From Dioscorea cayenensis subsp. rotundata (lineage: Eukaryota > Streptophyta > Magnoliopsida > Dioscoreales > Dioscoreaceae): a stretch of DNA of 64,000 nt. Positions 39,501 to 51,300 of the stretch are shown piece by piece. The notes beneath the pieces were generated by a model. The model worked only from the letters and a program-made list of their open reading frames with translations. It was not told where the DNA came from and ran no database searches. Each line of letters opens with the position of its first letter. Position 1 is the stretch's first letter. The position numbers were made by a program, and so were the translations under genes. The DNA lies in NCBI RefSeq assembly GCF_009730915.1, contig NC_052482.1, positions 20,242,345 to 20,306,344 on the forward strand, given 5' to 3'.

Positions 39501-39816
39501 CCCTGTAGGACCGACCAAGAAAACAAGCATCAGAAGGAGAAGAAGCTTACGCATGAGCACAGTGAAGAAGCAGAGAAGAATGTAAACAATTTGAGGGCAA
39601 GAAATGGTACATGGATGAGAGGGCGAGGAAGGATAGGGCGGAGACAAGGGCAGAGGAGGAGAAGAAGAGGACAGCGGATGAGGAAGGGCGGAGGCTGGAG
39701 GCGGTGAGAGCGGCGGAGAAAGCGGGGTTCTGGTACACCGAGAACTCGCGCTTCTTCGAGGAGGAGGAGGAGCAGAAGCTCCTCGATGTAGCATTAGGGT
39801 TTCGATCTGCTTCCAT
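36506..39816 (-). CDS. TMEM209-like nuclear-envelope protein (frameshifts as written)
   Basis: Seven exons fit on the minus strand: 39551-39816, 39447-39502, 38535-39366, 38258-38456, 37947-38129, 37428-37804 and 36506-36647, all with GT-AG borders and matching phases. The protein, about 680 residues, has the plant TMEM209 / cytochrome b561-related N-terminal layout: YQNPAFSAALTASSLRPS and a membrane segment in exon 1, a second membrane segment (LVLVFITTLSAFL) in exon 3, a Ser/Thr-rich linker, and a conserved C-terminal part with ADYTVQR, LPSDSHLLLYLF, NPLFLGVLPPKERFPEKY and GACILAVGKQSPPTFALYWDK. Animal TMEM209 is tied to the nuclear envelope and pore; the plant role is not settled. Five one-base homopolymer indels (near 38710, 38650, 38641, 38622, 36620) break the frame. 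All splice sites survive, so sequence error is likelier than decay. Confidence 0.85.
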
Positions 39817-39921
39817 TGTCGTCTGGCTCGCGAGCTCGCGGGCTCTCCTCGGTCTCTGGTTTTCAAATCTCCATAGATTTCAAATGTTCTCTTTTTGCAA
39901 GCTTTACTTGACACTTTAACG

Positions 39922-40230
39922 GGGGTTCATTTGCGAATCGCACCTCATGACCATTTATAATTTATATTATGTGGCCACAAAATTTTTTTTAACATAAAAA
40001 TTATTTATTTATTTTTCCAGTTGAACACTTGCAGGTATGACTTATGACTTTAGACAGACAGTTTCTGACTAATTTGCTGATGTGACGCTGATATAATACT
40101 AGAAATCACATGATATTATGGCCACACATACAACCGAAAAAAATTAAGTAATTTTTGTATTAAAAAAAAAATTTTGTGATCACAGTATTATAAAACGCAA
40201 ACATTTGTGTTTATGAGGGAAATGAACCCT
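39922..40230. mobile_element. MITE between the TMEM209-like gene and the right duplicate
   Basis: Inverted ends pair over about 70 bases: GGGGGTTCATTTGCGAATCG at the left, and AGGGTTCATTTCCCTCATAA at the right in reverse complement. Both are followed by a tract ending in CACAAAATTTTTTTT. The element lies about 20 bases left of the first base that can be aligned to the left duplicate. Target duplication unclear; TTTAAC and TTTGAAC flank it. Confidence 0.65.
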
Positions 40231-42058
40231 TTGAACGGGAGAATTAGAATTAGATTAAATATTTTATGGGGGTGTTTTAGTAAAACCGCGTACGGCACGA
40301 CAAAGTGATTAATTATTACCGTGAGGGGGTTGCTGCAAAAAAATATAACTTCATTTATTTTTTGCACAAAAACCCACTAGTTTCAAAAACGCCAGGGGTG
40401 TTTCTGTAAACGGCATAAATTTTTGTCACTTTTGCAAGAGAACTCCTTGTTTGTTAGTTGTTCTCCTGAGGGCGTCATTGCAAAATCACAAAACTTCATG
40501 TAAAATTAACCTTTCCAGGGCGTTTTATGTAAAAACCGCACAAACCGTAGCATTTTTGCAAAAGCACCCCTTGTTATTAATAATAATTATGAGGGTGTCT
40601 TTTTGCAACCATAAGACTTTGCATTAAAACGCACTAATTTTAGTATATATCCAACTTTCTGGCCCTGGAGGATTGCAAAATACCTAACAATTTTGTACAA
40701 AAACCTACTAAGTTTGAAAAAATTATTTCCGGATGCGTTTCTCAAAATTCCATACAACTTCGCAGAAAAACACAATAATATCTTTTTTACTTGCCTAGTT
40801 TAACACATGAATTAAAAAATCTGTTAAAATTAGTTAATAATTTAAAATTTATAAAAAAATTATATTAACTTTTTAAAATTATTCTTATTTAAAATATTAT
40901 TTAATAAAATATGTAGTTAAGTATAATTTATCAAAAGTTATAGAATTACATTAAATATAAAAGATAAATTTAAAAAAAAACTATATTTAATATGTTATAA
41001 ATTTTATAGATAAGTAAAAAGGACAAAAAAAAACAACTTAAATAGGACAAGTAAAAGAAACCGAGGAAATACACAATCCCATACTTACATGAATTAACCA
41101 AAATTAGAGGGGCCATTCAGTCATAAAAGAAGAACAATACTTAATTCATGTCATTTATTAGTCAATTTCCTCAATTATGTCTCTCCAACTTATAATTTTT
41201 TTTTTAAAAAAATTCATTTAAATCACTATCAAGAGCCCTAAATCTAAAGTGTTCTAAAAAGTAAAGAGTAGTAGGTGAAAGCAAGCTAGAATTTTGATCG
41301 GAGAGGGGTAAGGATAACCCCGATTTGCTATCTACTCGACCCTATTCACGGAGTGCCTTCGCTCGCTTTCCGCAATTTTAGATATGATCGAGCTTGAGTT
41401 TAGGGCAGGCCCTAACTATTTCTTTTTATAGTTGAAAAGAAAAAAAGTGAACGTAAATGTGACTCGCCCACTTCCTGTTGGTTAAGGAAACTAGAAGGAA
41501 GTCGTGCTGATTTATTCACTTTTATCCAAATAAAAAAAAGCCGTGACATAGAAATCCAACTCATTTTTAATAAATTAATAGTTTATCCATTTTATTTTAT
41601 TTGAGAAAAAAAATAAAGTCTAAAATATAATGGATAAACTAGGAGTCCAAAATACAATGTATAAACTAAGGAAAAAAAAACAAAAGGTGCTATCTCTACT
41701 TATCACCTTCATCCTCATCTTTCCGGTTACTAGTAGCATCCAACCTTTCTTTGTCAAATACCCACACAGGAGAAAGATAGCCAATATTGATGATAAGTTT
41801 AGGAAAAACATAATATTTATTATTAAAAAAATTATATTTAATTTAAACCAAATGTAAATAGAGACTAACAGTAACACAACATCTTCATTGGCAGTAATAT
41901 CAGAAAATACATAGATTCTAAAACATTTTACTTTTTACAAAAATCTGTTTAGGCAAACATATCCTTCCTTAAAATCTAACTATGAGTGCTCTAAGTTTAA
42001 AGGAAATGTATAGTCTTAGCTTACTAGAGTAACTAATAATTCAACATCAGTTGAGTCA

Positions 42059-42412
42059 GGGGGCATTCATTTTGGGAGAACTAGGCGAAAGTTAGGCGAA
42101 ATAGTCTAACTTCCTCCACTTATGGTGTTCATTTGTGCTGAAGTAGATTTTGAATTAAACTCACTTTAGTATTTTTTTTTTACTAAAGTAGGGGGAAGTG
42201 AGTCAATCTATAAAAACTCACTTTCTTTCGCTTCAAAAGTCCTTTTTAAACTCATAGAGCTTCACCAAACACCTAAATTCTCCGATTCTATTTTCACTTT
42301 CTAACAAATGAACACTAGAACTACTGGAAGTGATATCACTTCCCTCCGTTTCAGAAAAGTGGCACTTCCCCCACTTCCCGCTTCTGCCAAGTTCTCCCGA
42401 AATGAAAGCCCC
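42059..42412. mobile_element. MITE (right copy)
   Basis: Ends GGGGGCATTCATTTTGGGAG and, in reverse complement, TGGGGCTTTCATTTCGGGAG, each followed by AACT(A/T)GGC. The interior has a short palindrome around ACTTTAGT near 42163-42190 that is absent in the left copy. It lies about 0.7 kb upstream of the DUF1685 start. Confidence 0.7.
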
Positions 42413-43106
42413 AGTGAATTTACATTTGAATATATACATCAACTTACAATAATTTATGTTAAATTATATTAAACTTTTACCTAACATTATATCATAATCA
42501 GATCAATGAGTTCATTGGCAAAGTGATAGGCTAAAATTACTAATAATCTGGATATCACATCTGTCACAACTTTTGGGTTAAAATTGAGCTGTGGTAACAT
42601 ATGTCGGGTATACATCCAAAAGACAAGCAATAATTTCTCATCATCATGAAATTAATAAATCTCCTCAATATCACATTCAAAGCAAGCAAGAACCAAAGAA
42701 TGAATACCAAAAGAGAGGGTATAATGCAAAGGGAAGAGACAGAACCTCTAAAATAACCCATCAAAGGGATGCTCATTCTTATGGTTTTCTTCCCAGAACT
42801 TTCTTTCAACCTGGTAAAGCCAAAAACAGAGAATTAATAAACACTCTAACAAGGCTTGATTGGGATCCACACTCACCTGATCCTCATCTTCAAGGGACTA
42901 GATACAAAGTTTGATAGCTAGTTGTTCCATATGACCCTACCTAGTCACATTCAGGGACCACGTTGTTCAAGTTCATTGGCTGTATGATACACAAAGATGC
43001 CAAATTAGAGCTCTTGTATTATGAGCACATCCACTCAATAGACCCCACGTTCATCATCTGGTCTTTTTAAGCATCCCCAAAGACTCTGCAACATGGACAA
43101 GCAAAC

Positions 43107-43854
43107 ATGGATTCAAACACCTTCTCTTACCTCCAACAAGTCATGGATGAGCTCTGGTTCTCACAAAACATTCTCTTGGGCAAGACCAGGACTGCTTCCT
43201 CAACTCCTCTTCCTGCCCACCTACCAACAAACTCATCTTCAGAATCACTTCCAGGAAACAGCAGCACATCACAGGTATTTAATACATCATAGTTTACGAT
43301 TAGTCGAATTCATTGTTCATGTATATTAACTTGAATTGTGCACTTCACAGAGTAGGAAAAGCCATGCAGTATACAAAGAAAAGAAGAAACGACCTGTGCT
43401 GAATATCGTCATAGGAAAGCCTCTTTTCCAGCTGCAGCATCCTTCAACACCTACCTTGAGTGCAGATTCAGCACAGAAGATAAGAAGAAGAAGAAGCATA
43501 CGGAGAGAGATGAGGACCTACAAGAGCCTGTCTGATCTTGAAAACTATGAGCTCCAGGGGTTCATGGATCTTGGGTTTGTATTCCACAAAGAGAAATTGA
43601 GTTCGGAGATGATATGTGTGATACCGGGACTTCAAAGACTAGTTGAAGAGAAGAGTGGAAGTGCTGAGAGGAGAGAGACCAATGAAGAACAGGTGAAAAG
43701 GCCATATCTGTCAGAGGCTTGGCTTATCAGTAAACCTGATTCTCCACTCCTCAATCTACGAATGTTGCCAAATTCTCTTGATAGAGCTGATATGAAGAAG
43801 CATCTCCGCTTCTGGGCTCGGGAGGTAGCTTCCCTGGCTCAGCAAGAATCATAA
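43107..43854 (+). CDS. DUF1685 family protein, intact copy
   Basis: Two exons, 43107-43274 and 43351-43854, are joined by a 76-base GT-AG intron in phase 0 and give 223 residues. The start MDSNTFSYLQQVMDELWF is the first in-frame Met of exon 1; another ATG 14 bases upstream, in a different frame, is not used in this model. After a basic stretch (KIRRRRSIRREMR) comes the DUF1685 signature LSDLENYELQGFMDLGFVF with IPGLQRL. The C-terminal part has PYLSEAW, LLNLRMLP and DMKKHLRFWAREVAS. The function of this plant family is unknown. No signal peptide or membrane segment is seen. The paralogous copy at 4395-5143 is broken. Confidence 0.85.
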
Positions 43855-45240
43855 AACAATATCCAAAACAAAATCTAATGTTAACGTCTACCTGGCAGTT
43901 TCTTTTTTGTGTTCTGGGTTTGTGATTATTTCATTTTCCCGGTGATCGGAACTGCAAGGGCAGCTGTAGTGGCGGAAGCACTGAAGAGAAAAATCCATCT
44001 AATCCAAGAGAAAATGATAGCAGGAATTCCATATGCAGGAAAAGCATCCTTCTTTGTCAGCTATTAAAAAAATGGTGGGCATACACAGTTGGAAGGTACC
44101 TGTCATGCTGAAGGAGATGTTTTTCTTGATTGTCATGAGCGCAGGAGAATTCTTGATATCAGCCACTTGTTTTTTGATCTTATTTGTCAAGACACCAGCA
44201 AATGTAAATACAAGATGTAAAGTGTAAAATTATTAGAGAAAGAAGCAATGGATAAGAAAACTAGCAAAGGAAATTGTTGTTTTCTTCCTTACACATGCTG
44301 CAGCACCACATGAATTGTGTCCTATATAACAAATATTCCTGAAAATGCATTGCCAACGATTGTGATATTTTAAAATTAAATTGAATAATTATACACAGAA
44401 ATAATCAGGTACAAAATTTGCAGCGGATGGCAGGGATTAAAAGTAAACAAACTGATATAGGAATGGAACACCAATGATGGTTTTGATGAAGTCTATGTGA
44501 TAACTAATAATCAAAATGAAAAGCTCAACCAATTATTCAATCATTAAATTGAAGAACTGTAGCTATGGCTGTGATCTCAGAACAAAGGTTATTACACTAT
44601 AAACTATCAACAAAAACTTGCTTGACTTCTGCACATCACCAATTTCACAAAATTCAAGGTTTTTGTTTGGCTGGATAAGCCAAATGGAATTCATCTTAAC
44701 CAAATTTACACTTAGGCACACTGTCTGATTACCATTTACCAAGTCCCACCTCAATACACACAATGGCTTCACTATAGTTGCTTTTTTAAATTTAGCAGCT
44801 CATCAATATCATCCATATCTTTGAACAAACCTTATTAAACAGTTGTTTGAACTTCAACATTCCACCATAAAAATATCCATGTTCCTCTCAGTACATTTAT
44901 CCTACAAGAGAAATCATAACCATTCCATTAGCATCGGACACTTGCTTCTGCACTACAGCTTCAGGCTTTAACATAATGCCCCAAATGATACCTTTTCCTC
45001 CTAGGAACCTAACCAGGCAATAAAAGTTGTCTAAATAGATAGGCATAATAAATGAGAAATATATATATATATATATATCAGGCGGTTTATTAACAGTTAC
45101 AAATAGGCAGCACGTGGAGAAATTAAACAAGTTGATGCAGATATTTGTTAGATAGGACCAAGGACAGTCTTTGTCCTCTAATGATTGATAGAATATATTT
45201 AATTCTCACCAACACATATAATTAATGTATGGTAACTGCT
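43855..45240. other. Spacer downstream of DUF1685
   Basis: This is non-coding and nearly identical to the left copy. It contains (TA)n at about 45060-45078. No gene is seen. Confidence 0.5.
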
Positions 45241-45359
45241 AGATATAGAGTGGTACTCCAAGTCCAACATAGATCATTGAGCACAATAAGTTATGGCAAG
45301 AACCATGCCCCAGAATAGTGATCCGATGACTAAAGCTGATAAATCACAGCTGTGTATTG

Positions 45360-46430
45360 AATAAGAGTTGAGATTAAATTGGTGACAAAATACCACAACC
45401 ATCACAGGCTTTGAAATAATAGTTAATCAGAACATGAACAAATACTTTTAGAAAGAAATTCACAAATGCTGCTATGCTCCAATGACAGTAAAGAACCATG
45501 CTACGGATCAGTGACCAATAAATATGAGTTGTGTTGAGTAAGACCTGAGGAGAAGCTACTAACAAAGTATCACTGGCATCACAGACTATGAAAAACTACT
45601 TAATCTGAACATACATACATTTAGAAAAAAAACTCACAACAAATCCTGCTAAGCACTTTGCACCTGCAGCATCTTACTGTTGTTACAGATCAGTGACTCA
45701 GTAGTAAAAGGCTGATAATGCTACTATATTGAAAAAGAACTGAGATGAGATTACTAACAAAGTATCACAAGTATCACAAACTTCCAAACAATACTTAATA
45801 AGAATACACATACAAATGATTTTAAAAAGAAAATCACAAAGTCCTGCCATGCTCCAAAGGAAATTTAGAACCAAGATCCAAAATTAGTAACTCAACATAA
45901 GAAATGAATGAAGCTTCTAGCAAAGCATCACAAGGATCAGAGACTTTAAAATTAAACTTAATCAGAACTTACAGATAATCAGAAAGAAACTCACAATGAA
46001 ATCCTCTTATAAAGTCGCTTTGTATCTTGCTACAAAACCACGACCCAATGGGAAGAGATGATAATGCTATCGTATTGAATAAGAACTAAGAAGAGACCAC
46101 CAGCAAAGTATCACAAGTATCACAAGCTTCGAAACAATACTTTATCAAAACATGCATACAAATACATTTTAGATTATATTAAAAAAAAATCCACAACAAG
46201 TGTGGCCATGCATTTGCATCATGATCCTAATGAACAGCATAATAGTTAAGAGTGGATAATATAACAGTATTGAATAAGAACTAAAGATGAAAATTAGCAA
46301 AAGCATCACAAGCATCAGAGAGTTGCAAACAATACTTAATCAGAACATGCACATAAATCTTTTTACAGAGAAACTCACAACAAATCCTGCCATTCAATGG
46401 CATCATGCTCCAAAGGCAGTCAAAAGTGAA
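45360..46430. repeat. About 185-bp degenerate tandem repeat, six units
   Basis: Anchors (the ATCAC..ATCAC word) lie near 45390, 45570, 45763, 45923, 46108 and 46303, so units are 160-195 bases. Each holds AATACTTAATCAGAACATGC-like and AGAAACTCACAACAAATCCTGC-like words. The array ends about 25-60 bases beyond the stop codon of the THA8-like gene, so its proximal units may be transcribed in that gene's 3' UTR. The last two units lie outside the duplicated block. Confidence 0.8.
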
Positions 46431-46453
46431 CCTCTTTTCTATTAGGCATTTCA

Positions 46454-47161
46454 TCAAACAGGTACTGACTCCGCCCCAACGCCACCATCAAACCAAACCT
46501 TGAAATCCTTCTCTACTTCATCAGCGGCATCTATTTCTCCCAACCTTCTCAATCCTCTGATCAGAAGCCGAAACAAAAACTCATCCGGCCGGCACCCTCT
46601 TCTCTTCATCAACCCATACATCTCCTTCACAGCCTCCCCCTTCCCTGCCGCCAACAAAGATTTCACTAACCTCGCGACACCACGAATATCATGCACAAAG
46701 GTCTCATCTTTCCCTTCTTGTTCTTCGATTAAATCGGAGACCAAGACGTCGATCTCGGAGCTCATCTGGTTACGATTGAGGGCGGAGACCATCTGGGCAT
46801 AGAGGGCAGGGTCAGGGCGGTACCAGAGCTCGCGGCGTGCGGCAAGGAAGAGCTTGAGGGCAAGCCGGGGCCTATCCTGGCGCTGGAGCTCGGCGAGGGC
46901 GGCGAGGAGGTCCGATTTGATAAGCCTGGATACGGGACCGGAGATGATGGCATCGATCTTGGTTTCGTCCCCGCCAGCGCGTTTCAGGGCTTGGATGGCG
47001 AGTATCGCCTCCGTGCTCAGCGTCCGGCCGCGAATCATCGGCCCACGGTTGTCGCGCGGACCGCAAGTGATTGGCGAGAGGGTGGGCATGGAAGCATTGA
47101 AGGAGCGTTTCGGGAAGCGGAGTACAAGCTGCGCGGAGAAGACAGCGGCGGCGGCAGCCAT
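46454..47161 (-). CDS. THA8-like short PPR protein, chloroplast
   Basis: A single exon gives 235 residues. The N-terminus is Ala/Ser/Arg-rich with few acidic residues, as in a chloroplast transit peptide. The mature part carries the THA8 family signature: STEAILAIQALKRA, SDLLAALAELQRQDRPRLAL, ELWYRPDPALYAQMVSALNR, and the PPR-like helices GKGEAVKEMYGLMKRRGCRP and DEFLFRLLIRGLRRLGE. Maize THA8 is needed for splicing of chloroplast group II introns (ycf3 intron 2 and trnA); which paralog this one equals I cannot say. The coding part is GC-rich, unlike its flanks. It is divergent from the dolichyldiphosphatase gene. Confidence 0.88.
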   Translation of the reverse strand: MAAAAAVFSAQLVLRFPKRSFNASMPTLSPITCGPRDNRGPMIRGRTLSTEAILAIQALKRAGGDETKIDAIISGPVSRLIKSDLLAALAELQRQDRPRLALKLFLAARRELWYRPDPALYAQMVSALNRNQMSSEIDVLVSDLIEEQEGKDETFVHDIRGVARLVKSLLAAGKGEAVKEMYGLMKRRGCRPDEFLFRLLIRGLRRLGEIDAADEVEKDFKVWFDGGVGAESVPV

Positions 47162-47564
47162 CGCCGGAGAACTGCTTTCCCGCGAAATGGATTAGAGAAC
47201 GTCCGTGAAATCGTATTCTTATTTTTGAAAAAGAAGAAGAAAATGTTTTCTCAAAGAAAAGAAAAAAAGAAAAAGAAAATTTTGAGAATAATGGCTATTT
47301 TCCTATTTTTATATATACTTATTATTATTATTTTTTGTTTTTTTTATTGTTTAATTAAATTAAAATAAATTTTGATTGAAGTTTTTGAAAAGAAAAATAT
47401 TTAGTGAATCGGATTCGGATCTATGTTGGATCCGCCTATGGAAAAAATCCGACCCGATAACGGTTGTTGTAACTGTTTGAACGCGAGCTTTTACTTTTTG
47501 ACTCCATCTTCGATATCGTCCGTGCTTCTCTTCGAAGCTTCATTCGCGATCTCCCTCTCCGGCA
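47162..47564. promoter_or_regulatory. Shared 403-bp divergent promoter region
   Basis: The region separates the start codons of the THA8-like gene (minus) and the dolichyldiphosphatase gene (plus). It has poly-A/AAGAA tracts at about 47225-47290, an AT-rich centre and two short GGATTCGGATC-like words near 47408-47440. No clear TATA box stands out for either gene. Co-regulation is an inference from distance only. Confidence 0.55.
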
Positions 47565-48336
47565 ATGGCTTCCCCTCCGGCGCAGGCGGCGCTCAAGGCG
47601 GTGACGCTCACCCACGTCCGGTACCGGCGCGGCGATTCTCTTGGTCACTTCCTTGCCTGGGTCTCCCTCATCCCTGTGTTCATCAGCCTCGGTGGCTTCG
47701 TCTCCCACTTCCTCTTCCGGCGAGAGCTCCAGGGCTTCTTCTTTGCCCTAGGCCTAATCTTCTCCCAGGTCCTCAACGAGCTTGTCAAGACCTCGGTGCA
47801 GCAATCCCGCCCCGACACCTGCGCCGCCCTTGAGATGTGCGACTCCCATGGATGGCCGTCCAGCCACTCTCAGTACATGTTCTTCTTCGCCATCTACTTC
47901 TCCCTCCTCTGCATCCGCGGTCTCGGCATCTCACCCCGATCCCGGCCCTTCCTCACCTTTCTCGCTTGGCCCCCCGCCATCCTCACCATGTACTCTCGCG
48001 TCTATCTCGGATACCACACCGTCGCCCAGGTTCTCATCCAGGCGATCTCATTTCATCAATCTATTTTGTTGATTTTGTCTTTGAAGTGAGGATGATAATG
48101 GTGTGTCCATGGATTGGATGAATGTTTAGGTGTTTGCAGGGGCGGGTCTTGGTCTTGTGCTCGGAGCGCTGTGGTTCTGGATTGTGAACAGTATCCTTGT
48201 GGATTACTTTCCGGCAATGGAGGAGAGTTGGATCGGGCGGGTCTTGTACATCAAGGATTCATCCCATATTAAGAATGTTCTGAAGTTTGAGTATGATAAT
48301 GCTAGGGCAGCGAGGAAGAAGCAGGCTCAGGATTGA
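47565..48336 (+). CDS. LPPG: Dolichyldiphosphatase (lipid phosphate phosphatase gamma type)
   Basis: Two exons, 47565-48029 and 48130-48336, give about 223 residues, close to the family length. The protein is a PAP2-type membrane phosphatase of the ER that removes a phosphate from dolichyl diphosphate so the lipid can be reused in N-glycosylation; the Arabidopsis relative is LPP gamma. The three PAP2 motifs are visible: K75...RP82-83 (KTSVQQSRP), PSSH at 98-101 and SR144-145...H151 (SRVYLGYHTVAQ). The residue after the last His motif is Gln rather than Asp, as I recall for DOLPP1-type enzymes. Four to five membrane segments are evident (about 25-45, 55-75, 105-120, 128-142 and in exon 2). Exon 1 is strongly GC-rich. 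Confidence 0.9.
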
Positions 48337-51300
48337 TTTTGTAAGTTTCTATTTGTTTATTGAATATTTCTTTGTCGATGTCGTGAAACTTGAACTTATA
48401 TATTGTTTGCGTTAATTTTAGAGGTATATTGAGGGTCTTTAGATCAGTGTCTTCTTATCCTGCCATTTGAGGTTTGATATGGCTGTAATTGATTATTTGT
48501 TCTATTACTGGATCTTTTTTCCATGCTGCTTTTCCAGATTGTATTGCACAAACTTTGTATTGCTATCTAATTTTGTAACTTTTTTGATTGATCGTTCAAG
48601 CCGATATTGATTGTCACCCCCACCCGATTGATTGTCAAATGGCCGTGATACAATCACTTGTTCCTGTGATTTTTGAAACACTTCTTCATGTGCATGGACT
48701 ACCTCTTGTCTTAGTTCTCCTTCTTGTTGCCTTTGATGAATTGAATATAATCGCTAGTGTTATTTGTTATTGTAAAACTTAATTTGGATGTTTGGGCTTC
48801 CCCTTTTCTTCCAACATTTTGATCCTAAAGTTTTGTTTACGGAAACCAACGTGCATAGTTTATTCTTATTGTTATTATTATTATTTTAGGTACAGAGGTA
48901 GGATATGTTTTGGAATGTTGATCGTGGAATTCAATAATAAACAAACTATATGGTTTATAATGTACTGGGTACTAAGCAAGTAATGTTAAATTTAAGAATG
49001 CAAATAGAGGATATCTGGCATGTACAATGCTAAATTTCTAATAGTGAATAAAAGATTCAGGCCAAGATTTCTGGTGAGGAAATAAGTGATACTTCATATG
49101 ACACTGTCTCACAGTCATGCCCTTCATTGAACAATGGAATTTTTATTATCTTCTTTTCTATTAGTGCTTGAGTAGCAAGGATGTTGAGAAAATGTGCATT
49201 TTTGGGGATTACCAGTCTGATATGAACATCAGCATTCGAACCTCCATTTGTTCCAACTTTTCTATATGGACCCCAATTTAGAGGACGGTGGAGCAGGATT
49301 ATATCTTTCATGGTATTATTTTTTTTTTTTTCTTTTGGCTTGATTGTTATTTGAAGTTTTAAGGTCTATTTGAAGGATTTGTAAGAGGATGTAGTTGAGA
49401 CATTCCAGTAAAATATTTGCAGTTCTCTGATGATAATCACCTTTATTGAACTTCTATTGCTTGAATCCTAATTAATCTAGTTGATAGTTTGTCATCATGC
49501 TTGCATTGTTTATTTTCTTCACAACACTATTACAGCTTTAAGCTTCCTATGGAGATTGGGTATATCTTGATGGCGTGTTAAGAGTTCAAACTTTATAGTG
49601 AAAGTAAACCAACATCCTCCTTTAGGCGGGCGAAAGAAAAGAAAAGAGGTTGTCTGCTGTGTTGTTGTTATGTTTGTCTTTGTCATAGACAAATGGAGAT
49701 GAGGAGATGTATGTGAGCGGATCTATAGGGTAATGCAATAGCTTTTGAAAGTATAAGTTTTATATAAATAAAATGTAAGATTAAATGAGCACGCATCTGA
49801 GTATGGGATGATATGTGATTTGAGATGGTTTATGACTGTGGTGAATGGTGTGGAAAGTGAGACACTTGTACAAGTTCATGAGCTTATTTTATGGACTCAT
49901 TGATGTTGGTAATTTTGTGGGATTTAAAGCCATCCTTGTTGATGCATGATATTATTCAATTTAGAAGGTGTGCATCTGAAGACCATAGAGTAAGTGTGAA
50001 TTTTGGGAATTTGTTTTGATATGAGAAGATTAATGGCCACTGGTAACTAGTAATGATGCCTTTTCATATCCCAGCAAAACCAGAAAAACCGGCACTTTTC
50101 CTTTGGAGAAAGGGGCGCCTCACCTAATGTTGGTCTTTGTGGAATGGTTATCTTTGGCTTTTTGTTTTTGTTTGCTGTCTTTTGGAGAAAGGCTTTCTAT
50201 CATTTTGTCCATAGTTAGGCTGTTTTAGAAAAACAACATGCCTGAGTCTGAGAAGCTTATCACCTGTTCTCTAGTTTACAATGTTTAAGGTTTGAGTATG
50301 TCGGATCCTACTTGCTGGTTACATGGAATGCAATCATGAGTGCTTTGGTTTCTGATTCTTGAGCTCTCTGAGGAAACTAAGGCATAAAATGCTTGCTTTT
50401 AGGTGCATGCAGGAAATGGTGGCGTATTGATATGTTTTTTCTAGCCATTATGGAATTAAGGATCTGAAATTTAAATCCAAATCAGATTGCCGGACTAATT
50501 CCTTGAGTTTTATCAACTTTGATTTTGGATATCAGAAATAAGAAATAGAACGCGCATGGGAGTATCATGAGAAGTTCAGAAATAATCATTCATTTAGCAA
50601 AGCAGACTTATACTTAAGTCTTAGCTCTGCAAGAGGAAAAAAAAAAGCCCTGCTTAGATGAGAGTGATAAGCAGAACATCTTTCGTTCTCAAATCTAATT
50701 TCCCGCTGTGCTTCTAACCAAAATCTCCATATATGTTATACTGATGTTTTGGGTAAAATATGTTGTTGGTGAGGAATGATGACTCTCTCTCTCTCTCTCT
50801 TTTTAGTGTTAGTTACTTTCGGTTAATTATCCGATTTTTACATATGTGCTATGTGCTTTGTCACAGCTATTCTAACTGCTTCAGCTGTTAGTGGTCAAGT
50901 TTTCCATCCTTATTTTTTGCAATGCAGATCTCTCCTTTTGCTGAAGTAACCCATCTGTTGAAATATTGTACCTTGCACATCAGTGGAGATCTCATCAGGT
51001 AATTGCTTTTATTATAACATTATAGCAGATTAACTTTGCTTGTTATTCTTGGGTTTGAAAGGAACTATAAAGAGACCTGGGATAAGTATTTCAAGATCTC
51101 ATAACAGTAGGATTTCATTCCACTATTTATTGATAAAAAGAACATTTTACCCTGATTATATTGTAACTTTATGCAATTGAATAGTTATTAAAAAAAATAT
51201 CAATTTCTAAATATAGTTCTGTTTGTTTCCTTTATTCATCTTTCTTATGGTGACAAGATTTCTATGCTGTGCATTACTAGGCAGACCAATCTATGGCATT

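Larger units (their letters stand above)
40253..45965. repeat. Right copy of the 5.7-kb segmental duplication
   Basis: This is the partner of 1-7255. It has the uninterrupted target site of the MULE near 40674-40683 and an intact DUF1685 gene, so it is the less altered copy. It includes the G-run array (40265-40760) and an AT-rich spacer (40761-42058) with no gene. Confidence 0.93.

Noticed and set aside
39471-39914. 147-residue Pro/Ser-rich frame and opposite-strand 102-residue frame
   Set aside because: These are other frames of exon 1 of the TMEM209-like gene; the correct frame starts at 39816 and reads YQNPAFSAALTASS.
42591-42914. 107-residue open frame upstream of DUF1685
   Set aside because: It has no domain or signal and is shortened in the duplicate; it is more likely leader or chance.
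46500-47368. Plus-strand open frames over the THA8-like gene
   Set aside because: They are GC-rich shadows of the minus-strand PPR coding sequence.
47782-48121. Overlapping plus-strand frames in the dolichyldiphosphatase exon
   Set aside because: They are shadow frames; only the 47565 frame carries the phosphatase motifs.
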